DNA from: Alphaproteobacteria bacterium | GTDB taxonomy: Bacteria > Pseudomonadota > Alphaproteobacteria > ATCC43930 > CGMCC-115725 | DNA: 23,410 bases | Direction of reading: 5' to 3' | NCBI GenBank assembly: GCA_005884825.1 | Contig: VAZT01000295.1 | Location: forward strand, 1 to 23,410 | In this document: in pieces, positions 13,951 to 22,709 of the stretch | Numbering within the stretch: the stretch's first letter is position 1 | Layout of the letters: every line of letters begins with the position of its first letter | The notes under the pieces: model-generated | Seen by the model: only the letters and a program-made list of their open reading frames with translations | Databases searched by the model: none | Told to the model about the DNA's origin: nothing | Translations under genes and position numbers: made by a program

Positions 13951-15882
13951 ATGTGCGGCATTGCCGGAATTTGGGGGGACCTTCCCGCCGATATTGGGGC
14001 GATGCAACGAACGCTCGATCATCGCGGGCCCGATGATCGGGGGATCTACTCCGACGGCTTCGTTACCCTGGCAATGACCCGCCTGGCGATCCAGGACCCG
14101 AGCGAGGCCGGCCGTCAGCCGATGATAAGCCCCGATGGGCAGGTGGTGATCGTCTTCAACGGTGAGATGTACAATTTTCGTGAAGAGCGTGCCCGACTGC
14201 TGGCGCGGGGTCGGGTGCTGCGCTCGGCTGGTGATACGGAGGTGGTCCTCGAGCTCTACCTCGCCGAAGGGGATAATTTCTTATGCCGACTGCGTGGCAT
14301 GTTCGCGCTGGCGATCTTGGATCGCCGCGGCGGCCGTGGCCGGGAACGGTTGCTGCTTGCGCGCGACCAGTTCGGCATCAAGCCGTTGCTTTATGCCGAG
14401 TTCGGAGGGAACGTCCTGTTCGCCTCCGAGCTGAAGGCGATGCTCGCCAGCGGCGTCGTCGACGACGAGGTGGATCCCGTGGCTCTGTGGCAACTGCTGG
14501 CGGGTGGCTCGGTCCGCCAGCCCCGCACGATGCTCAAATCGGTCAGAATGTTGCCGCCGGCGCATCGCCTGTTGGTCGACCGGCGCGGCGCGCGGCTGCA
14601 GCGCTATTGGTCGCTCGGCACCGGGCGTCGCCCTGGTCTTGCGCAGCGGCCATTTCCGGAAATCGTCGAAATTGTTGATGCGACCCTTGCCGACGCCGTC
14701 GCCAGCCAGCTCGTTGCCGATGTACCGGTAGGCGCATTCCTCAGCGGGGGTATCGATTCGGCGCTGCTCGTCGGCCTCATGGCACGGTGTCGCCAAGACG
14801 CGGTGCGCACGTTCTCGGTAGGGTTCGGCGACGAGGGCTCTGGGCTGGACGAGACCGATGATGCTGCGCTCGTTGCTGCGCATGTCGGGACCAAACATAC
14901 CCGTGTCGTGGTGACGGGCGCCGAGGTCCGAGACCACATCGAGAATATCGCTCGAGCGCTGGACCAACCGACCGTCGACGGCGTCAACAGCTATTTCATC
15001 GCCCGAGCCGCGGCGAGCGAATTGAAGGTTGCCATCTCGGGAACCGGCAGCGACGAGATTTTTGCGGGGTATCCGTGGTTCGGCGCAATGCACGATCATT
15101 CCGTCATCGCCCGGAAGCGGCCGTTGCGGTCGTGGCTTGCGGAGAAATTCTCGCCGTATAGGGAAGACGGGTTTCTGAGCGTATTTGCTATGCAATACTG
15201 TATTTTCGGCAGCGCGCTGGCGGACGCGGTGCTGGCGCGCGATATGCACGAGGGCCTCGATGCCGAACGGAGCGAGGCTCGCTCTGTCGCTGGCGGGGAC
15301 GAGTTGCCGCGCGCTGGCGTACTCGAGCGCACCTCCGCCCTGGTACTGCGCGGCTACACGGTCAATCAGCTGTTACGCGACATCGACGTGGCCTCCATGG
15401 CGCATTCGCTGGAGGTGCGGGTGCCGTTCCTCGATGTCGCCGTGGCCGATCTCGCTTTCTCGCTTCCCAAGCGCGCCAAGCTCGATCCAAACCCCGCCGA
15501 GAGGCCATCCGAAAGCTACCGGTCCAGCGGCATCAAACGTGTCCTCGTCGCGGCAGCAGCGCCGATGTTGCCGCCGAATTTCGACAAGCGGTCAAAGCGC
15601 GGCTTTGCCATGCCCTTCGGCCCCTGGCTCCGCGGGCAGCTGTGGGAGGTGCTGCACGACTGCCTGTCGGCCCGTTCGCTGCAGCGGCGGGGATGGTTCG
15701 AGGTCGAGGCAGTCCGGGGTGTTTTGGAGCGTTTTGAGGCAGGGCAGGAATCCTGGCCAAGGCCGTGGCTTCTCATGATGGCCGAATTGTGGGCGCGCGC
15801 AGTGTTGGACCAGGCTGCGCCCCGCGTGCAGCGCCAGAGTCTTGTCGATACGTCAAGCCATCTCCTTACAGCGGCCCCGTGA
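13951..15882 (+). CDS. asnB: Glutamine-hydrolysing asparagine-synthase-like amidotransferase
   Basis: The 643-residue protein has the full asparagine synthetase B architecture. Cys2 in MCGIAGIWG is the glutaminase nucleophile after Met removal, and RLAIQDP and FNGEMYNF complete the N-terminal Ntn glutaminase domain (about 1-210). The synthetase domain carries the ATP PP-loop LSGGIDSALL (264-273), the ISGTGSDEIFAGYPW segment and LEVRVPFLD. The length is normal. In polysaccharide loci such enzymes (for example WbpS-type proteins in Pseudomonas O-antigen clusters) are thought to amidate uronic acid carboxylates. With wbpB/D/E nearby this is the likeliest role here, but free asparagine synthesis is not excluded. 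It starts 53 bases after the GT4 gene, and its stop overlaps the next GTG (GTGA). Confidence 0.9.
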   Translation: MCGIAGIWGDLPADIGAMQRTLDHRGPDDRGIYSDGFVTLAMTRLAIQDPSEAGRQPMISPDGQVVIVFNGEMYNFREERARLLARGRVLRSAGDTEVVLELYLAEGDNFLCRLRGMFALAILDRRGGRGRERLLLARDQFGIKPLLYAEFGGNVLFASELKAMLASGVVDDEVDPVALWQLLAGGSVRQPRTMLKSVRMLPPAHRLLVDRRGARLQRYWSLGTGRRPGLAQRPFPEIVEIVDATLADAVASQLVADVPVGAFLSGGIDSALLVGLMARCRQDAVRTFSVGFGDEGSGLDETDDAALVAAHVGTKHTRVVVTGAEVRDHIENIARALDQPTVDGVNSYFIARAAASELKVAISGTGSDEIFAGYPWFGAMHDHSVIARKRPLRSWLAEKFSPYREDGFLSVFAMQYCIFGSALADAVLARDMHEGLDAERSEARSVAGGDELPRAGVLERTSALVLRGYTVNQLLRDIDVASMAHSLEVRVPFLDVAVADLAFSLPKRAKLDPNPAERPSESYRSSGIKRVLVAAAAPMLPPNFDKRSKRGFAMPFGPWLRGQLWEVLHDCLSARSLQRRGWFEVEAVRGVLERFEAGQESWPRPWLLMMAELWARAVLDQAAPRVQRQSLVDTSSHLLTAAP

Positions 15883-17098
15883 TCGGGTTTGCGCGAATGG
15901 CCGCACCGGAGCAGCAGGCGGCGCGTTTCGAGCAGGACGACTTTCCCGGCGCCCCTCGCATTCTGTTTGTGGGAGATGCGAACAGCACACATGCGCGAGC
16001 ATGGATCGAATTGTTCGATCGCACCGATTTCAATGTCCGCCTGTTTGCAATGCCGGGGGCGGAGGCGATGGCACCCCCGGCCGATCTCCCTTTTCGCATC
16101 TATGTCGGCAAACCTGGCTTTACATCGTGCACCGAGCGGCGGATGCCGTTCACGCCGCTGGGTGCCCGAATGGCGGAGCACGAAATTCGTGAGCAAAATC
16201 TCGGCGGCAGAAAGCCGTCGATGATCGACAAGGTCGGATGGGTGGCGAACTCGATCGCGCCGTGGCGACGCGATGAGCCGTGTCATCAGGCGTTGGCAGC
16301 CTGGTTGTCTGCTATTCTGCGCCGGTGGACTCCCGATATTGTGCATAGTTTTGGAATTTATCCGGCTGGTTTGTGGTTCTATGCCGCCCGTCATACTTTT
16401 GGTGTGACCAATATCGGCCGCTGGGTCTTGCAGACCCGCGGAGGATCCGATATCCAACTGCGCCGCTTCGACAACAATCGCGCCAGCGAGATTTCGGTGA
16501 TCGCCAACGAGGCGGCGGCGATCATCACCGATAACTTCGCAAACATCACCTACATGGCGGAGATGGGCGTCGACCGCTCGCGCTTTGCCAGCATCAATCC
16601 AGTGCCCGGCACCGGAGGGATCGATGTCGATGCGCTGGCCCGGGGGACCGAGCCGCCCTCGCGCCGGCGGCTAATCCTGTGGCCAAAGGCCTACGAGGTG
16701 CAATGGTCGAAGGCACTGCCGGTGCTCGAGGCCATTCGCCTCGTTTGGCACCGGTTGCCGCCCTGCCGCATCGGGAAGCCCGTCTGATGGTGGCGCCGTC
16801 GCTGGTCGACGGCCGGCCCAACTGCATGCTGGAAGCAATGGCTGCCGGTGCCGTACCCATTGTCTCGCCGATCGCCTCGATCTGTGAGGTCGTCGCAGAA
16901 CGGCAAAACGTATTCTTCGCGCATAATCTGGCGATCGATGAGATTGCCAAAGCCTTGCTCAGCGGGATGACCGAAGACGCGCTCGTGGATGCCATGGCGC
17001 AACGCAATCTCGTGCTGGTCCGGGAGATTGCCGAGCGGAGCACGATTCGTGCCCGTGTGGTGGATTTCTACAGGTCGCTCGCAAGGGGTCGCTGGTGA
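15879..17098 (+). pseudogene. GT4-like glycosyltransferase interrupted by a deletion/frameshift
   Basis: The first part (GTG 15879, overlapping the asnB stop; ATG 15897 is an alternative) encodes a GT-B N-terminal half. It has ILFVGDANSTHARAWIELF, DIVHSFGIYPAGLWF, TRGGSD, INPVPGTGGIDVDAL and the start of the donor domain (LILWPKAYEVQWSKALPVLEAI). At about 16765-16775 the frame changes. Frame one stops at 16787, while a second frame continues with LPHREARLMVAPSLVDGRPNCMLEAMAAGAVPIVSP and the C-terminal helices to a stop at 17098. The EX7E-like region is thus in the second fragment, and the beta-alpha unit between CRI and HREARLM appears to be missing. An active enzyme is not expected from either part. 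Assembly error is possible. Confidence 0.78.
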
Positions 17099-18267
17099 AC
17101 AGCTCGGGCCCTGCGGGGTTGGATGTTGCCGAGCGGGACGGGGTTTCTGACGAGCCGCTCGCGGTTCCGCCATTCGCCGTCGTCTCTCATTACGTGCCGC
17201 CGTCCCGATTCGGTCAACCGCGGGTGCTCTATCGTCTGTTGCGGCAGATTCCGAGCGACCAGTATGGCCTGTTGTCGACGACGCGGTACGACAGAGAGGC
17301 GCCGAGGCCAGACCAGGACGGCCCGTGGCTCGATGCGTGCTATATCCATATCGATCTCGGGTTCCCGGCGCGGTTGGTGTCGTATCGGCCTGGAATCACC
17401 GGATTTCCGCGCAGAATCTACACCCTCGCCAATCTTACGGTAGCGCTCCATCGCCGGGCCCGCCAAATCGAAACAGTGGTCAGAGCACGCGATTATCGGG
17501 CGATCGTCGCGTGCTCCGGCGACCCGATCGATCTTCCGGCGAGCGCGATCGCTGCACGCCGCCTGGGCATTCCGCTCATCGCATACATGTTCGACGATTA
17601 CGGTACCCAGTACAAGATTTTGCCGCCCTACCAGCAGTTTGCCGCGCGATACGACAATCCTCATGCCGGGATCTATGGTGACGGCAACGACCGGCCGCTC
17701 GGGACCGACGAGGTACGCATTGTCTATACCGGGTCAGTATATCACGTGCATGACGACGCCTTTGCCCGCCTGCTCGAAGTCATCGAGGACAGCGAGCAAT
17801 CGCTTGTTCTCGATCTCTACAGTTCGGTCGACACCACTCGCTATGCGGTCTTCCAACGGAGCGGGCGGGTGCGGCATCACGGCCATTTAGCCGATGCCGA
17901 GGCGCTGCGGGTGCAGGCGGAGGCGGAGATACTGTTCCTGCCGCTTGCTTTCGATTGTCCTGCACCCGACGTCGTGCGCTCGGCGCTCCCCGGCAAATTT
18001 CCCGAGTACCTGGCCAGCGGTCGCCCCATTCTTGTGCACGCGCCAGCAGACAGCTTTGTCGCGTGGTATTGCCGACGCCACCACTGCGCGGCGGTGGTAG
18101 ACGAGCCCGATACGCGAGCGCTGGCCGACACGCTGGGCCGCCTCCTGAGCGACGGCAAATTCCGGCGCGCCATCGTTCGTGCGGCTCTGTGCCGCGCGCG
18201 GAAGGATTTCGATCCCGCAGTGAGCGGACAGAACCTGCTTACCGTTTTGCGCAGCCTCGGCGGTTGA
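17095..18267 (+). CDS. Glycosyltransferase, GT4-like, possibly with an internal in-frame deletion
   Basis: The 390-residue product starts at a GTG that overlaps the preceding stop (GTGA). The N-terminal half has AVVSHYVPPSRFGQPRVLYR and a short Rossmann-type DYRAIVACSGDPIDLP followed by IPLIAYMFDDYGTQYKILP. The C-terminal half begins RIVYTGSVYHVHDDAFARL and ends with LPGKFPEYLASGRPILVHAP, typical of donor-binding domains of this group. Between QQFAARY and DNPHAGIYG (about 17650) I would expect a VIVPNE-type strand and linker that are not there, so about 30-40 codons may be missing without a frame change. That expectation is from memory of the family. If they are truly missing, the fold would be damaged even though the frame is open. 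Confidence 0.72.
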   Translation: MNSSGPAGLDVAERDGVSDEPLAVPPFAVVSHYVPPSRFGQPRVLYRLLRQIPSDQYGLLSTTRYDREAPRPDQDGPWLDACYIHIDLGFPARLVSYRPGITGFPRRIYTLANLTVALHRRARQIETVVRARDYRAIVACSGDPIDLPASAIAARRLGIPLIAYMFDDYGTQYKILPPYQQFAARYDNPHAGIYGDGNDRPLGTDEVRIVYTGSVYHVHDDAFARLLEVIEDSEQSLVLDLYSSVDTTRYAVFQRSGRVRHHGHLADAEALRVQAEAEILFLPLAFDCPAPDVVRSALPGKFPEYLASGRPILVHAPADSFVAWYCRRHHCAAVVDEPDTRALADTLGRLLSDGKFRRAIVRAALCRARKDFDPAVSGQNLLTVLRSLGG

Positions 18268-18272
18268 TTGCA

Positions 18273-19239
18273 ATGCCGCCCGGAGTTTCGCTCGAAGTCC
18301 TTCCTCTCGTCACCGTCATCGTGCCGACCTTCAATCGCGCCAGCTTTCTCGAGGAAACGATCGACAGCATCCTCGAACAGGACTACCCGAACATCGAGTT
18401 GATTGTTCTGGACGACGGCTCGATCGACGACACTCCGGATGTGCTCGCCAAGTACGGCGACCGCATCATCGTCGAACGCCACGACAACATCGGAGAGACG
18501 CTGACCGTCAACAAAGGGTTCAAATTGGCGCATGGCGATTACGTCTGTGTGGTCAATTCCGATCGGCCCGCATTCGGAGCCGCTTACAGAACTGACCATG
18601 ATGGATCATTCGCTCGAGACAATGCTGCGGCAGTTCAATGTCGCGATTGGGCCGGGTGTGATGATTCGCCGCAACGCCTTTGACATCGTCGGACTGCGCA
18701 ATCCACAGCTTCGCTACACCGGCGATCTGGATTTCTGGTTCAGAGTGATGCTGCACGGGCGAATGGTGCACATCCCGAGAGTGCTTGCGACCCACCGCGT
18801 GCACCCCGGAGCGGCATCGGTGACCGCGCGGGACGCCCGCATGAGCGAAGAAGTCGTGCGGCTCGCTTATATGGCCATCGCTCACCCCAATTGCCCCGCC
18901 GGGATACGCAGGCATCGACGCCGGATCCTGGCGAATGCGCATTTCGAAGCGCGGAACTATTGTGGCAAAGACGGGTGGGCTCGTCGGCGCCATTACCTTC
19001 GCTATTTGGTACTCCACCCCGTCAATATCGTACGTGTCCTGGCTGGTTTCTCGCGTCGATTGCTCGTTATCCTGCGCGCGGTGCTTCGGCGATGCCTTGG
19101 AACGTGGGGCGACCGCGTCAGCTTTCAGGGCCAACGGCTGTGGGCAGTCCTGTGCTTTCACATCATCCGGCTTTACCTGCTCCGCGAGGTCCGACGCAGC
19201 GGCTTACCAGGTCGCGCCTCGGAGCGCTCGCTGGTTTGA
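18273..19239 (+). pseudogene. GT2 family glycosyltransferase interrupted by a deletion/frameshift
   Basis: The first part (ATG 18273) gives the nucleotide-sugar-binding half of a GT-A family 2 enzyme: VTVIVPTFNRASFLEETIDS, IELIVLDDGSIDDT and NKGFKLAHGDYVCVVNSD. At about 18563-18572, exactly where the metal-binding DXD region should follow NSD, the sequence jumps to another frame (EPLTELTMMDHSLETML). It continues with the acceptor half, GPGVMIRRNAFDIVG, GDLDFWFRVMLHG and ATHRVHPGAAS, and a basic C-terminal extension to a stop at 19239. The stretch that usually links DXD to the acceptor domain is absent. The gene is therefore probably non-functional unless the break is an assembly artefact. It follows the previous gene by 5 bases. 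Confidence 0.78.
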
Positions 19240-19245
19240 CGGCAC

Positions 19246-20409
19246 ATGCGCATCGCGCTCATAGCCATTTCGAACAGCGTTCATGCGGCCAAATGGATAT
19301 CTCTCATTGCCGACCAAGGCTGGGACCTGCATTTGTTGTCCTCGATCGATTTTTACGGTCTGCACCCGTTGGTTCGGAATATCACGAACTGGATCAGCGG
19401 CCCGTTCGTCAGATGGCCGGGCATTTACGGCGACGTGCACGATCGCGAATATCCGCCGCCGCCACGTAGCCGTGCAGCCCTGCGCTCAGTGCTGCGCCAC
19501 TGGCCGTGGCAGGGTGACTTCACCAGGTATGCGCTGAAGCTCGAAGTCAAGCACAGGTTTGGCCCTGGTTTTCCGAAATGGATCGTCACCAATTGGGGCT
19601 CCGACGTCTATCTCTACGGCCGATTGGCGCAGCATCGAGATATAGTGCGGCGTATATTACAGAATTGCGATTACTATTCCTGCGAGTGCGAACGCGATGT
19701 CGCGTTGGCGCGTTCGTTCGGCCTGCAAGGCAAAGTCTTGCCGGTTGTCCCGAACGCGGGCGGCCTCGACATCCATAGATTGTCGTTCTTCCGCCAACCG
19801 GGCTCGTCCTCGTCGCGCCGAGTCATCGCCGTCAAGGGCTACCACTGGACGATGCATAGGGCTCAAGTGGCGCTTCGCGCGATCGAGATGTGCGCCGATG
19901 TGCTGAAGGGATATCGCGTCAAGGTGTATTCGCCGATGCCGCGCTACATGACGGACCTGCAGGCGCAGTTGATCGCTCAGTCGACCGGGCTCGATATCGA
20001 GCTGATGACGCAGGTCTCGCATCACGAGATGCTCACTCTGCACGGCCAAGCGCGCATTTCGATCTCGCTGTCGATATCCGACGGGCTGTGCACGTCGTTT
20101 ACCGAGGCGCTGGCGATGGGCTCGTTTCCGATCCAATCGGCGACCGCTTGTGCCGACGAGTGGATAACCGATGGCGTCTCCGGATTTCTCGTTCCAGCCG
20201 AAGAACCCGAGATCATTGCCGAACGCCTGCGCCGCGCCGTGCTCGATGACGCGCTCGTCGATCGGGCGGCGGAAATCAACGCCGAGATCGCGGCGACGCG
20301 GCTCGATCACCGGCGCATCCGCGATATCGTGATCCACGACTATTACGAATATGTGTTCGGCGACCGCGGCTGGTCGGATGGGCCGTCGTCGCTCGATATC
20401 GCGTCTTAG
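19246..20409 (+). CDS. Glycosyltransferase (GT-B, GT4-like), first of a tandem paralogous pair, possibly with an in-frame deletion
   Basis: The 387-residue protein and its downstream neighbour share ADQGWDLH, the cysteine-rich CDYYSCECERDV, GKVLPVVPN, HRAQV, ARISISLS and MGSFPIQS, so they are clearly paralogues. GT-B features are an N-terminal strand-loop-helix (RIALIAISNSVHAAKW), TNWGSDVYLYGRL and a donor domain with the EALAMGSFPIQS helix. The neighbour has a PDIVHSMEFQHASYL stretch before its TNWG motif. Here the equivalent region goes directly from DFTRYAL to KLEVKHRFGPGFP (about 19535), and TNWG comes 23 residues earlier, so an in-frame loss is likely. The ATG starts 6 bases after the previous stop. 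Sugar specificity is unknown. Confidence 0.78.
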   Translation: MRIALIAISNSVHAAKWISLIADQGWDLHLLSSIDFYGLHPLVRNITNWISGPFVRWPGIYGDVHDREYPPPPRSRAALRSVLRHWPWQGDFTRYALKLEVKHRFGPGFPKWIVTNWGSDVYLYGRLAQHRDIVRRILQNCDYYSCECERDVALARSFGLQGKVLPVVPNAGGLDIHRLSFFRQPGSSSSRRVIAVKGYHWTMHRAQVALRAIEMCADVLKGYRVKVYSPMPRYMTDLQAQLIAQSTGLDIELMTQVSHHEMLTLHGQARISISLSISDGLCTSFTEALAMGSFPIQSATACADEWITDGVSGFLVPAEEPEIIAERLRRAVLDDALVDRAAEINAEIAATRLDHRRIRDIVIHDYYEYVFGDRGWSDGPSSLDIAS

Positions 20410-20414
20410 CCGTC

Positions 20415-21656
20415 ATGCGCGTGCTGTTCGTCGGTTTTCCCTATAGTGTACACGCGGCGCGATGGACCTCGCTGGTCGCCGATCAAGGCTGGGATCTGCA
20501 TTTCTTTCCGTCGCAAGACAACGATTACATCCATCCCGATTTTCGTAATATCGCGTTCTGGTCGGGGTTCTCCCGTCGCCGCCCGTCGCATAGCCATCCC
20601 AGCGTCCGCATGATCGGGTTCTGGCCGTTCGAGACAGGCCAAATCGTGACGCGAAAGCTGTTGTCGAGGCTCGGACCCGGATGGCTCGACCGCCCGGAGT
20701 GGCTTGCATGGGTTATAAGAATGCTGGACCCGGACATCGTCCATTCAATGGAATTTCAGCACGCCAGCTATCTGACCTTTGCCGCGACGCAGCGATCCAG
20801 CAGGCCGTTTCCCGCTTGGATCGCGACAAATTGGGGATGCGACATCCAGTTATACGGCCGCTTGCCGGAGCATCGTACCAAGATTGCCGACGTGTTGCGC
20901 AGCTGCGACTATTATTCTTGCGAATGCGAACGGGACGTCCGATTGGCACAACAACTCGGGTTGCGCGGCAAGGTGCTGCCGGTAGTGCCGAACAGCGGCG
21001 GACTCGACCTCCAACATACCCTCTCGTTGCGCCGGCCGGGGCCGACTGCTGCGCGGAGGGTCATTGCGCTCAAGGGGTACCATCGGCACATGCACCGCGC
21101 GCAGGTAGGCTTGCGCGCGCTCGCGCTGTGCGCTGATGTTCTGCGCGATTATACCATCCGGGTCTTTTCGCCTGAACCGCGGGAGATCATCGAAGTGCAA
21201 GCCGAGGTGATCACTGGTGAAACCGGGCTCGCAATAGAGCTGATGCCGCCGGTCAGCCATGACGAAATGCTGCGTTTGCACGGTTCTGCCCGCATCTCGA
21301 TTTCATTGTCGCTCGCCGATGGGATTTGTACCTCGATGCTGGAGGCGATGGCGATGGGATCCTTTCCGATCCAATCCAATACGGCGTGCGCCAATGAATG
21401 GGTGGAAGACGGCGTGTCCGCTTTTCTCGTACCGCCCGAAGATCCCCATGCGATCGCCGACCGCATCCGCCAGGCGATCGCCTGCGACAGCCTCGTCAAT
21501 CACGCGGCGGGCTTGAATGCCGCCACCGTAAAAAAGCGGCTCGATCGATCGCAGATCAAGCGGGTGGCGGTCGAGGAGTTCTATCAGAGGGTGTTCGCTG
21601 AGCGATGCCGGCGGAGCGGCACGCACGCGGCCGGGCAGGGGATTGCAGGGGGCTGA
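20415..21656 (+). CDS. Glycosyltransferase (GT-B, GT4-like), second of the tandem pair
   Basis: The 413-residue product looks complete. It has an N-terminal strand with RVLFVGFPYSVHAARW, then LDPDIVHSMEFQHASYLTF (about 105-122) and TNWGCDIQLYGRL. CDYYSCECERDV, GKVLPVVPNSGGLD and a donor-binding half with ALKGYHRHMHRAQVGLRAL, SLADGICTSMLEAMAMGSFP and NTACANEWVEDG follow. The likely role is transfer of one sugar of the repeat unit. The gap to the preceding paralogue is 5 bases, so they should be co-translated. A duplication with divergence is the simplest origin. The C-terminal tail is short and low-complexity and may reflect readthrough of a degenerate end. Confidence 0.86.
   Translation: MRVLFVGFPYSVHAARWTSLVADQGWDLHFFPSQDNDYIHPDFRNIAFWSGFSRRRPSHSHPSVRMIGFWPFETGQIVTRKLLSRLGPGWLDRPEWLAWVIRMLDPDIVHSMEFQHASYLTFAATQRSSRPFPAWIATNWGCDIQLYGRLPEHRTKIADVLRSCDYYSCECERDVRLAQQLGLRGKVLPVVPNSGGLDLQHTLSLRRPGPTAARRVIALKGYHRHMHRAQVGLRALALCADVLRDYTIRVFSPEPREIIEVQAEVITGETGLAIELMPPVSHDEMLRLHGSARISISLSLADGICTSMLEAMAMGSFPIQSNTACANEWVEDGVSAFLVPPEDPHAIADRIRQAIACDSLVNHAAGLNAATVKKRLDRSQIKRVAVEEFYQRVFAERCRRSGTHAAGQGIAGG
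21647..21652 (+). promoter_or_regulatory. Shine-Dalgarno sequence deciding a TTG start
   Basis: AGGGGG lies 6 bases before a TTG at 21659 that sits immediately after the preceding stop (21654-21656). The next in-frame ATG (21776) has no such site and would cut off basic N-terminal residues, so TTG 21659 is preferred as the methyltransferase start. Confidence 0.5.
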
Positions 21657-21658
21657 GC

Positions 21659-22687
21659 TTGCTGCGCCGTGGTCTTGCAGGGCTCGACCGCCGGCGTGCG
21701 GCGTTATGGGCAAGACGTTTTGGCCTCTATCGCCGGATTACTGCGCACACCGCGCCGCTAACCGGTCGCCTGTTGATGAAGCAGCTGCGCTATATCGGAC
21801 TGCCCGACGCGCTCTATCCATTGTTTCGGCAAGACGGGTACTATCTGCTCAAAGAGCATTTCTATCGGCCGTTTACCAACCCCGACAGCTTACCGCCGGA
21901 TTATTGGGCGCGCCGATCCGAGCTCGCCGGCATCGCGATCGACGCCGATGCCTGTCTCGACCGCGCCCGCCGCGACCTCGCCCCCTATTTTACCGAGTTC
22001 CGAGAAACCTATCCGATCGAAAAGCCAGCAGAGGATGCGAACGGCTTTTGGCTGATCAACGGTTCCTATATGGCAGTGGATGCGCACCTCTATTACGCCC
22101 TGATCCGACACTTTCGCCCGAGACGGGTCGTCGAAGTGGGAGCGGGCCGGTCGACGATAGTGGCTGCGGAAGCCTGCCGGCGAAACAATGTCGCTGTCCC
22201 CGGCAGCTCGCAATTGATTTGCATAGAACCTTATCCCACGGCGATCGTAACCGGCGGGCTCGCCCATCTCGCCGAGCTCATGCAGACTCGCGTCGAGGAA
22301 GTCGACCTCGGGTTTTTCGAATCGTTGGAGACCGGCGACATTTTGTTCATCGATTCTTCGCACGCGCTGAGAGAAGGCGGCGACGTTCAGTTCCTCTATT
22401 GCGAGGTGCTGCCGCGATTGCGACCGGGGGTTGCCATACATGTACACGATGTCAGCTTGCCGAAGCCGTACCCCCGCGTCTATTTCGACCACGGCTGGTT
22501 TTGGAACGAGCAATACTTGCTGCAGGCCTATCTCACTCACAACGCGCGCGCCGAGGTGCTGTGGCCCGGCAACTTCCTGATGTGTCATCGGCCCGACGAG
22601 ATGAACGCGCTGTTCCCCGAGATCACGGTCATGCGGCGGCACTACCCCTCATCGGAACCGTCGGCCTTTTGGTTCCGGACCAAATGA
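21659..22687 (+). CDS. Class I SAM-dependent methyltransferase (Methyltransf_24-like)
   Basis: From TTG 21659 the product is 342 residues. Motif I reads VVEVGAGRSTIVAAEA, followed by QLICIEPYP for the ribose-binding acidic residue. GDILFIDSSHALREGGDVQF is the DSSH-type metal/substrate motif seen in macrocin-O-methyltransferase-like enzymes, and AIHVHDVSLPKPYP follows. The C-terminal part (YFDHGWFWNEQYLLQAYL) is a recognisable block of EPS-locus members. A sugar hydroxyl is the most likely acceptor. The start lies 2 bases after the stop of the preceding glycosyltransferase and is backed by an AGGGGG tract. The protein looks complete; which residue is methylated is unknown. Confidence 0.83.
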   Translation: MLRRGLAGLDRRRAALWARRFGLYRRITAHTAPLTGRLLMKQLRYIGLPDALYPLFRQDGYYLLKEHFYRPFTNPDSLPPDYWARRSELAGIAIDADACLDRARRDLAPYFTEFRETYPIEKPAEDANGFWLINGSYMAVDAHLYYALIRHFRPRRVVEVGAGRSTIVAAEACRRNNVAVPGSSQLICIEPYPTAIVTGGLAHLAELMQTRVEEVDLGFFESLETGDILFIDSSHALREGGDVQFLYCEVLPRLRPGVAIHVHDVSLPKPYPRVYFDHGWFWNEQYLLQAYLTHNARAEVLWPGNFLMCHRPDEMNALFPEITVMRRHYPSSEPSAFWFRTK

Positions 22688-22709
22688 CTGGGCGCAGGAC
22701 GGTTGGGTG

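Noticed and set aside
5000..19545. Insertion sequences as the cause of the broken genes
   Set aside because: No transposase fragments, terminal inverted repeats or target duplications are visible at the junctions; sequence is missing, not added.
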